DNA of 64,000 nucleotides from Rhizobium sp. SEMIA4064 (GTDB lineage: Bacteria > Pseudomonadota > Alphaproteobacteria > Rhizobiales > Rhizobiaceae), in NCBI RefSeq assembly GCF_003025035.1, contig NZ_PYJN01000001.1, forward strand, positions 248,549-312,548, read 5' to 3'. A program made the translations under genes and the position numbers. Of the stretch, positions 52,974 through 59,954 are shown in pieces; position 1 is the stretch's first letter; each line of letters begins with the position of its first letter. Under the pieces are notes generated by a model. That model saw only the letters and a list, made by a program, of their open reading frames with translations, made no database searches and was not told the origin of the DNA.

Positions 52974-54365
52974 TCATCCCGGCCGCTTCGGCCAGTTCGT
53001 GACCCCGCCGGTCCATGTCTCATAGGCATTCGACAGTTTCAGCACCAACAGATCGCCGAAGCGCGGGCCGATGATCTGCAGGCCGATCGGCATGCCGGAG
53101 CGGGAGAAGCCGCAATTGATCGACGCGGCCGGCTGCTCCGACATGTTCCAGGGAACAGTAAAGCCGATATGCTCGAAGGGCAGGGCAGGGTCGTTGGTGG
53201 GCGAGGCCCATTCGGCGGAATAGGAGACGATCGGGTTGGTCGGCGAAAGCACGACGTCCACCTCTGCGAAGAGCCTTCCGCAACTCCTACGCATCTCGAT
53301 GGTCTGATTAAAGCCGCGCACGGCATCGACGCCACTGATATCGGCGCCACCCTTCGCCCAGCTATGGATATAGGGCAGGATGCTGTTGCGGCGTTCCTCG
53401 CTCAATCCGACGATATCGCCCCAGAAACGCGCGCGCCAGAAGGCATCAAGCCCGTCCAGCATCTGCCGGGTCAGCACCGGCGCGACGTCGATGATGATGG
53501 CGCCGGCCGCCTCGAAACGCTTGGCGGCGGCAACGACCGCGTCGCGCACTTCGTCCTCGACGGGCAGGCCGCAGCCTGCCTCCAGCATCAAGCCGATCTT
53601 CATGCCACGGATATCGATGCCGAGATCCATCCAGTCGATCTCGTTTGGCGGCAGGCTGGTGCAGTCGCGCCAGTCGGGACGCGAGAGCGTCGCCATGGAA
53701 AAGGCGGCATCCTCGACGGTGCGGGTCATCGGTCCGGCGCATCGCCCGAGATAATAGGGATCGATCGGAATGCGGCCATGGCTCGGCTTGAAGCCGAAAA
53801 TGCCGGTCCAGCCCGCCGGCAGGCGTATCGAGCCGCCGATATCGGTGCCGATATGCAGCGGTCCATAGCCGGCTGCGGCTGCGGCGGATGCGCCGGCGCT
53901 GGAGCCGCCCGGATTCCGCGAGGGGTCCCACGGATTGCGGCTGAGCTGGTGGAAGCTGGAAAGGCCGGAGGAGAGCATGCCGTAATCCGGGCAGGTGGTC
54001 TTGGCGAAAATCACTGCGCCATCCTCGCGCAGGCGCGCGGCGATCGGCGCATCCTCGGCGGCGGGAATGAGCTCGACCGCGGCCGTGCCAAGCGGTACCG
54101 GCTGCCCCTTGGTGGCGATCAGTTCCTTCAGCGTCACCGGAATGCCGTCGAGAGGTCCAAGCGGCGCGCCCTTTGCCCAGCGCTCCGTGGACGCGGCCGC
54201 CTGCCTGCGCGCATCCTCGGGATCATAGGCATAGAGAGCCGATATTGTCGGTTCCCACGCCTCGATATGCTTTTCGAGTGCAAGCCAATATTCGGTGGGA
54301 GACAGGCTCTTCTCAGTGAATTTGCCTTTGAGTTCGTGGATGGAAAGATCGGTCGCTTCGGTCAT
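52974..54365 (-). CDS. Amidase-signature family amidase
   Basis: 463-residue amide hydrolase. The Ser-cisSer-Lys triad is readable: Lys in VIFAKTTCPDYG near residue 123, cis-Ser in NPGGSSAGASAAAAAG near 156-160 and nucleophile Ser in GTDIGGSIRLPAG near 181. It is the last gene of the peptide-uptake cluster, 23 bases behind the DppC-type permease. The substrate may be an imported amide or peptide; the sequence does not say which. Confidence 0.92.
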   Translation of the reverse strand: MTEATDLSIHELKGKFTEKSLSPTEYWLALEKHIEAWEPTISALYAYDPEDARRQAAASTERWAKGAPLGPLDGIPVTLKELIATKGQPVPLGTAAVELIPAAEDAPIAARLREDGAVIFAKTTCPDYGMLSSGLSSFHQLSRNPWDPSRNPGGSSAGASAAAAAGYGPLHIGTDIGGSIRLPAGWTGIFGFKPSHGRIPIDPYYLGRCAGPMTRTVEDAAFSMATLSRPDWRDCTSLPPNEIDWMDLGIDIRGMKIGLMLEAGCGLPVEDEVRDAVVAAAKRFEAAGAIIIDVAPVLTRQMLDGLDAFWRARFWGDIVGLSEERRNSILPYIHSWAKGGADISGVDAVRGFNQTIEMRRSCGRLFAEVDVVLSPTNPIVSYSAEWASPTNDPALPFEHIGFTVPWNMSEQPAASINCGFSRSGMPIGLQIIGPRFGDLLVLKLSNAYETWTGGVTNWPKRPG

Positions 54366-54388
54366 GATCTATACTCTTTATGTCTCAA

Positions 54389-55255
54389 TCAGCGTGTCGC
54401 TTCGCGGGGGTCGAGGAGATCGCGTAGCCCGTCGCCAAGCAGGTTGAAGCCGAGGACGGAGAGCGCGATGGCAAGGCCTGGCAGCAGGGCCAGCCACGGC
54501 GCGGCCTGGAAATAGGTCTGCGCGTCAGCAAGCATCCGCCCCCAGGTCGGCGCCGGCGGCGGCACGCTGAGGCCCAGGTAGGCAAGCCCGGCCTCGGTCA
54601 GGATCGCGAGGCCAAGCTGGATCGTCGCCTGAACGATGATGCTACCCATGATGTTCGGCAGGACATGGCGGACCGTAATGGCAAGCTGCGTATTGCCGAT
54701 GGCGCGCGCCGCCAGCACATAATCCCGGCTCCAGGCCTGCAGCGCCGAAGCGAGTGCGCCGCGGGCAAATACGGGCACCATGAAGACGGCAATCGCGATA
54801 ATGGCGGTTTCGCGCCCGGTTCCGAGAAATGCGCCGAGGATCATCGCCGAGAGGATTGGCGGCAATGCGAAGATCACGTCACAGGCCCGCATGACGAGCG
54901 CTTCGAGCAGGCCCCGTTGCGCAGCGACGGTAACGCCGATGATTGTTCCGAGCGTCCCGCCGATCGCAACGGCAGAAACGGAGATCGACAGCGAATTCCA
55001 GCAGCCGGCCATCAGCATCGACAATACGTCGTGGCCAAGCTGATCGGTGCCGAGAAGGCCGAAGCCGAAAGGTGGTAGCAGCTTGTGGATGATCTGCATC
55101 TTCGCCGGCGGTACAGGCGTCCAGAACAGCGAGACGATGGCGACGCAGACGAGGGCGACGATGATCAGGGCGCCGAGCATGAGGTTCGTGCGCCGCAGCA
55201 CCCGAAAACGGGAGCGACGTGGCAGGGCAGGGGCGACGGTTTCGACGATGTTCAT
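54389..55255 (-). CDS. Peptide ABC transporter permease, DppC type
   Basis: 288-residue inner-membrane permease with about six helices. N-terminal helix IIVALVCVAIVSLFW near 32; the EAA loop is YVLAARAIGNTQLAITVRHV near 185. It overlaps the DppB-type permease gene by four bases and precedes the amidase gene. DppC/GsiD-like; no ATP-binding gene is present in the cluster. Confidence 0.92.
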   Translation of the reverse strand: MNIVETVAPALPRRSRFRVLRRTNLMLGALIIVALVCVAIVSLFWTPVPPAKMQIIHKLLPPFGFGLLGTDQLGHDVLSMLMAGCWNSLSISVSAVAIGGTLGTIIGVTVAAQRGLLEALVMRACDVIFALPPILSAMILGAFLGTGRETAIIAIAVFMVPVFARGALASALQAWSRDYVLAARAIGNTQLAITVRHVLPNIMGSIIVQATIQLGLAILTEAGLAYLGLSVPPPAPTWGRMLADAQTYFQAAPWLALLPGLAIALSVLGFNLLGDGLRDLLDPREATR

Positions 55256-56205
55256 CGTGCCCCTCCGGCGCGCAGTCTGGGGTCGATGGCGAGATAGGAG
55301 AGATCCACCAGAAAGTTCACGACGATGACGAGGCCGGCAAAGAACAGCACGACGTCCTGAAGCACGATGACATCACGCTGGCTGAGCGCCTGATAGGCGA
55401 GGCGACCGAGGCCAGGCAGGGTGAAGACATTCTCGATCAGCACGGCGCCTGCAACCAGAAAGGTGAACTGCAGCCCGAGGATGGTGAGCACCGGCACCAG
55501 CGCATTCGGCACCACATGCCCCCAGAGCACGCCGCTGCGCGACAGGCCCTTGGCGACTGCCGTGCGGGCAAAATCCTCATGCAGCGTGTCGAGTACGGCC
55601 GAGCGAGTAACCCTGGTCAATACCGCCGCCTGCGGCAGAGCCAGCGCGACAGCCGGCAGCACGAGCGATTTCAAGGCGGGCCAAACTCCGTTGCTCCAGC
55701 CAGGAAAGCCGCCGGCCGGCGCCAAGCCGAGCGAGGTGGCAAACAGGAGGATCAGCAGCAGGCCGACCCAGAAGCCCGGAACGGCGATACCCATCTGTGA
55801 AAACAAGGTGGCGACCATGTCGAAGAAGCCGCCGCGTCTTGCGGCGGCGGCGGCGCCAAGCGGCACGGCGACGAGCATGGAAAGGATGATGGCGAGGATG
55901 GCAAGCGGCAACGTTACGGCCAGCCGCTCGATGATGAGACCGGCGACCGGCACGCCGTAAGTATAGGATTTGCCGAGATCGCCCGTCAGCGCGCCGGCAA
56001 GCCATTGGCCGTAGCGAATGAACAATAGTCGATCGAGGCCCATGTCGTGCCGCAGCGCCGCAAGCGTCTCCGGCGTCGCCGAGGTGCCGAGCGTGATGGC
56101 GGCGGGATCGCCCGGCAGCAGGGCCATCACCGTAAAGACCAGCAACGAAACGGCGATCAGGGTCAGGATAAGACCTATGATCCGGCGGGTAAGAAGTACG
56201 ATCAT
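55252..56205 (-). CDS. Peptide ABC transporter permease, DppB type
   Basis: 317-residue inner-membrane permease that starts with the typical helix of this family (RRIIGLILTLIAVSLLVF). Family block FARTAVAKGLSRSGVLWGHV is the EAA loop near 220, and the C-terminal helix runs near 290. It partners the DppC-type permease encoded after it; a hairpin lies between it and the binding-protein gene. Confidence 0.92.
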   Translation of the reverse strand: MIVLLTRRIIGLILTLIAVSLLVFTVMALLPGDPAAITLGTSATPETLAALRHDMGLDRLLFIRYGQWLAGALTGDLGKSYTYGVPVAGLIIERLAVTLPLAILAIILSMLVAVPLGAAAAARRGGFFDMVATLFSQMGIAVPGFWVGLLLILLFATSLGLAPAGGFPGWSNGVWPALKSLVLPAVALALPQAAVLTRVTRSAVLDTLHEDFARTAVAKGLSRSGVLWGHVVPNALVPVLTILGLQFTFLVAGAVLIENVFTLPGLGRLAYQALSQRDVIVLQDVVLFFAGLVIVVNFLVDLSYLAIDPRLRAGGAR

Positions 56206-56246
56206 TGCATGTCCACCGCCGGATCAGGTCCGGCATCGAAACATTT

Positions 56247-56277
56247 CACGGCGGGCGAAGGGGTCCGCCCTGCCGTG
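56247..56277 (-). promoter_or_regulatory. Hairpin between the binding-protein and DppB-type genes
   Basis: CACGGCGGG (56247-56255) pairs with CCTGCCGTG (56269-56277), one G-U pair, loop of 13. It lies after the binding-protein gene and may stabilise its message or reduce read-through into the permease genes. Confidence 0.45.
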
Positions 56278-56296
56278 TGTGCGGGAGTGAAAGAGA

Positions 56297-57826
56297 TCAG
56301 TCTTCCCAGGAGACGTTGGCCAAGACATTCGAGGGGATCGGCTCGTTCTCCCAGAGCCCTTTCAGCTTCTTGTCCCAGACCCCGAGTTTCGGCATGACGA
56401 AGAGGAAGAGCGCGGGGGCATCCTCGGCAAGAATGCTTTGCGCCTCGCCATAGAGCTTGTTCTGCACAGCAGGATCGGCGGTTAGCTGGATCTTCTTCAT
56501 CAGCTCGTTGAAGACCGGGTTCTTATAATTGAAATAATAGGGTTCGCGCGAATAGATGTCGATGTCCAGTGGCTCGGCATGGGCTACGATGGTCATGTCG
56601 TAGTCGCGGCCGGTGAAGACGTCCTGCACCCATTTTGCCGGGAATTCCGTCGGCTCAATATTCATGGTGACGCCGATATCGGCAAACATCGCCTGCATCA
56701 CCTGGGCGCTACGGGGCGCATAGGCCATCTGCGGCGTCTTGATGGTGAAGGTGAAGCCGTTGGGATAGCCTGCCTCGGCAAGCAGCGCCTTGGCCTTGGC
56801 TGGGTCATAGGGCAATGTCCCCGTCAGGTCCTGATATCCCGGGTCGTTCGGCGTGTAGTGGCTGCCGATCGCCGTGCCGAAACCGGACCAGGCGCCCTCG
56901 ATGATCGTCTTGCGATCGAGCGCTATCATCAGGGCTTGGCGCACGCGCTTATCGTCGAAGGGTTTGCGCGTGTTGTTCATGCCGGCGACGACTTTGAGTT
57001 CGGTATTGCCGACCTTGGTCATCAGTCGCGCATCGCCGTCGAAAGAGCTCATCAGCTCGGGTGCGGCGAATTCCGGAAATGCATCGAGGTCGCCGGCCTT
57101 CAGGGCTGCGGCTTCCGCCTGCGGATCGGAAATGAAGCGGAAGGTCACCTTGTCGAGCTTCACGTCGACGGATTTGTTCCAGTAGTCCGGATTCTTTACG
57201 AGCTCCACATGGTCGCCCTTGCCCCAGGCCGAGAATTTAAATGGGCCGGTGCCGACAGGCGTCGTCTTGTCGTCGGCAGCAGATTTCGAGCCGACCATGA
57301 CCGAAGACGGCCAGCCGAGCCAATAGAGCAGGCTGCCGGTCGGAGACGAGAGATGCAGCACCAGCGTTTCGGGGTCCGGCGTGTCGATCGAGGCGATGGT
57401 GGCGAAGAACCGTTTCTGCGGATTGACGGACTTGGCGTCGCGAGCGCGGTCGAGTGCGAATTTCGCCGTTGTTGCATCGAACGCCTCGCCGTCATGGAAT
57501 TTGACGCCGGTCTGCAGCTTGAATGTATAGGTGAGGCCGTCGGGAGAAATATCCCAGCTTTTCGCGAGCTGCGGAACGATCTTGCCGCTTTCGTCGATGG
57601 CGACCAGCCCTTCGAAGATATTTTGCCAGGTGACTTGGCCGATCGCGACAGGCGCAGCGATCGTCGGATCGAGGCCTGTGGGTTCGACGCTCATGCCGAT
57701 GTTCAGCGTCGTCTTGGCTGCTTCCGCCGGCGCCATGCCGAGCATCAGCAGCCCAGCAGACATCGCGGCACCATAGGCAAGACGGCGTGCAAAATCGCTG
57801 AGCCTCAGACGTAAAATTTTGGTCAT
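56297..57826 (-). CDS. Peptide ABC transporter substrate-binding protein
   Basis: 509-residue SBP family 5 protein from the ATG after AAGGGAACTGAG; an in-frame start 63 bases upstream is less likely because it would place charged residues before the signal peptide. Signal about 1-38 (GAAMSAGLLMLGMAPAEAA). Family blocks are AKSWDISPDGLTYTFKLQTGV near 80, GTGPFKFSAW near 183 and DDKRVRQALMIALDR near 290. It captures peptides or amides for the Dpp-like permeases. Confidence 0.93.
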   Translation of the reverse strand: MTKILRLRLSDFARRLAYGAAMSAGLLMLGMAPAEAAKTTLNIGMSVEPTGLDPTIAAPVAIGQVTWQNIFEGLVAIDESGKIVPQLAKSWDISPDGLTYTFKLQTGVKFHDGEAFDATTAKFALDRARDAKSVNPQKRFFATIASIDTPDPETLVLHLSSPTGSLLYWLGWPSSVMVGSKSAADDKTTPVGTGPFKFSAWGKGDHVELVKNPDYWNKSVDVKLDKVTFRFISDPQAEAAALKAGDLDAFPEFAAPELMSSFDGDARLMTKVGNTELKVVAGMNNTRKPFDDKRVRQALMIALDRKTIIEGAWSGFGTAIGSHYTPNDPGYQDLTGTLPYDPAKAKALLAEAGYPNGFTFTIKTPQMAYAPRSAQVMQAMFADIGVTMNIEPTEFPAKWVQDVFTGRDYDMTIVAHAEPLDIDIYSREPYYFNYKNPVFNELMKKIQLTADPAVQNKLYGEAQSILAEDAPALFLFVMPKLGVWDKKLKGLWENEPIPSNVLANVSWED

Positions 57827-57952
57827 CTCAGTTCCCTTGCTGCGGCTCGCGATACCGATTTTCCCTTCGGCATACGGCCAATTTTTCAAAATAGCGTCAT
57901 CTTGCAGGGTCGAAATAGATCAGCGCCCGGGTCTACGTGGGCAAAACTCCGG

Positions 57953-58951
57953 TTAGGTCACGCGATCCGGAAAGCGGTCCCGCCAGGCCGGCAGCGCGCC
58001 CTGGACCGGCAGCGCCGTCGCCTCATAGACGCCCCGGGCAACGGCGCGCGCCATGACGATGGCGGCGAGATGGCAGAGTTCCATGAAGCTTTGCAGGTCA
58101 GCTCTTTCGTGCTTGCCCGTCGACGCGGCGAAAACCGTGTCGCCGTCGAGCGGCAGATGCGCGGGCAACAGCGCACGGGCAAAGCCGTCATGGCCGCAGA
58201 TCGACAGCCGGTGCGCTTCCGCCTTGGTCAATGCAGCGTCGGTAACGATGGCGCCGATCGTTGTTGCAGTAACATTCGCTCCCTTCAGCCTGAGGCGCGA
58301 GTCGATGGTTTCGGGCATGCCGAGGCCGCCGAATTCGCCGTCGATCTCGAAGGGTGCGGCCCAGAAATGCGGTCCTTCGCCTATGGTGGCAGAACCCAGC
58401 GCATTGACGGCGACGATGGCCGCGATCCTATGTCCCTGGCTGCTGACGGCGCTGGCTGAGCCGAGGCCGCCCTTGACCATCGCCGTCGTCGCGCCCGTGC
58501 CGGCACCCACGGTGCCGAGCGGGAAGGCGCCCTTGCCTGCCGCCTTGAAGGCGGCGTAACCCATATCGCGATAGGGCGAATGCAGGCCCCAATCCTTGTT
58601 GCCGCCATTGATGAGGTCGAAGAGGATCGCCTGCGGCACCAGCGGCACGCGGGCGGTGCCAACCTGCAGGCCGCGGCCGATATCGCGCAAGCCTGCCTGC
58701 ACGCCGCCCGCCGCATCGAGCCCGAAGGCCGAGCCGCCCGACAGCACCAGCCCGTCGACCACACTGACCGTCATCGCCGGATCGAGCAATGCCGTGTCGC
58801 GTCCGCCCGGCGCGCCGCCGAGCACGGAGCAGGAGGCGACCGCAGGTTCCTCGAAGATGATGGCGGTGACACCGGAGCCCAGCGCAGGATCGGTGCAATG
58901 ACCGACGGAGACGCCTTCGATATCGGTCAGAAGATTGAGGAGATCAGCCAA
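57953..58951 (-). CDS. P1/DmpA-family aminopeptidase
   Basis: 332-residue N-terminal nucleophile hydrolase of the DmpA/BapA (peptidase S58) family. Landmarks are GLVLSGGSAFGLDAAGGV near residue 67, VGAGTGATTAMVKGGLGS near 150 and VNALGSATIGEG near 180. The family self-cleaves before a Ser or Thr; DmpA uses Gly-Ser, and which Ser serves here (for example within GSATIG) is not certain. Activity on N-terminal L-amino acids, D-amino acid esters or beta-peptides is known in the family. It lies 127 bases upstream of the peptide-binding protein on the same strand. Confidence 0.88.
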   Translation of the reverse strand: MADLLNLLTDIEGVSVGHCTDPALGSGVTAIIFEEPAVASCSVLGGAPGGRDTALLDPAMTVSVVDGLVLSGGSAFGLDAAGGVQAGLRDIGRGLQVGTARVPLVPQAILFDLINGGNKDWGLHSPYRDMGYAAFKAAGKGAFPLGTVGAGTGATTAMVKGGLGSASAVSSQGHRIAAIVAVNALGSATIGEGPHFWAAPFEIDGEFGGLGMPETIDSRLRLKGANVTATTIGAIVTDAALTKAEAHRLSICGHDGFARALLPAHLPLDGDTVFAASTGKHERADLQSFMELCHLAAIVMARAVARGVYEATALPVQGALPAWRDRFPDRVT

Positions 58952-59248
58952 TGAAAAATCCTTCGCCTTTCAAAGCGCGAGGTCGTCATGGCGATAGGAT
59001 CGCAAAGAAAGGGAAAAGACAAGATGGGGTTGTCGAATGGGGGTACTGCTCGGGCCGACCCTCGTGGTTCGAGGCTCCGGCTTTCAGCCTGCGCACCTCG
59101 CCATGAGTGCGGAGCAAATGCGGCGATCGGACGAAGAGGCGTGCGAAAGATCGGCCAAAAAGATCAGCCCCCGCTCCGGGAGCGAAGCGTCCCTAAAAGA
59201 GCGAGGGCTGGTGATGTGATGAACTTGTGAAACAGCTAAACCGATCCA

Positions 59249-59443
59249 TCAAACGTGGATCGGCTTGGCCTGTTGGCGGATGAGGAGATCGCGGATGGCG
59301 AGCTTGACCTCGTCCGCGCTTCTGAAACGCTGCTCGTCCAGATCGTGGACGTGGTATTTCACTGCGATAAACTTCAGCCGGTCTTCATCCGGAATGACGA
59401 TGCCGACGGGAACGCCAGCATATTCGATGACTTGTTTCTTCAT
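59249..59443 (-). CDS. Small rhizobial protein, function unknown
   Basis: 64 residues with no membrane segment: MKKQVIEYAGVPVGIVIPD, then FIAVKYHVHDLDEQRF and a helical AVKLAIRDLL-like C-terminus. It resembles small conserved hypothetical proteins of Rhizobiaceae, and the start follows GGGAGTA. Composition is ordinary for the genome. No partner is evident; the neighbouring gaps on both sides show no clear genes. Confidence 0.6.
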   Translation of the reverse strand: MKKQVIEYAGVPVGIVIPDEDRLKFIAVKYHVHDLDEQRFRSADEVKLAIRDLLIRQQAKPIHV

Positions 59444-59954
59444 AAAAAATACTCCCTCCGCGCCCTAGCGGCGCAGACATGGCGAATTGACTGTTTGAAT
59501 CCGATAAGGGGACGAACGTCACATTCGACAGCGCGGGCGGGAGAGTACGCCCGAGCGGTCATGGCCAAGCACGGACCGCCCAAGGATCGAAGCGATGACT
59601 ACAGAGTTCAGCATGTCACTTCCTTAGTTGGCGTTGCACTTGTGTGAGCTCCGAGTGCGGAACCCGCGATCTGGTATGCTATTATCTACAAACTTAGTAG
59701 AGAATAACAATTTCATCTTCAGAAACATATTCCGAAAGATGTCAAAATGTCGGCGACCAGGAAAATAAAATTCCGTATCAGGCTGAATTGCGAGAAAGAC
59801 TATATCAACTTCTCGCGACCCTCCCGTCCCGGAGCGGCATTGCCGATCACCGTCAGACAGATAGGAATTGCGATGAGATTCGACAATGCCCTCGGAGGAT
59901 TAAAATCGCTCCGTCACCAAATCACCTCAATGGTTAACGCGGGGAATAACGGGC
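59444..59954. other. 511-base gap without a convincing gene
   Basis: An 81-codon frame on the plus strand (from 59747) overlaps the 3' end of the fusion gene, lacks family resemblance and is not supported. Composition is AT-richer around 59680-59760 (CTATTATCTACAAACTTAGTAG), where a promoter could lie. No repeat or RNA was identified. Confidence 0.5.

Noticed and set aside
53169..54515. A 448-codon plus-strand frame across the amidase gene
   Set aside because: The amidase triad on the minus strand is intact, so the plus frame is a shadow.
56579..57814. A 411-codon plus-strand frame across the peptide-binding protein gene
   Set aside because: The opposite strand carries a signal peptide and SBP family motifs; the plus frame has none.
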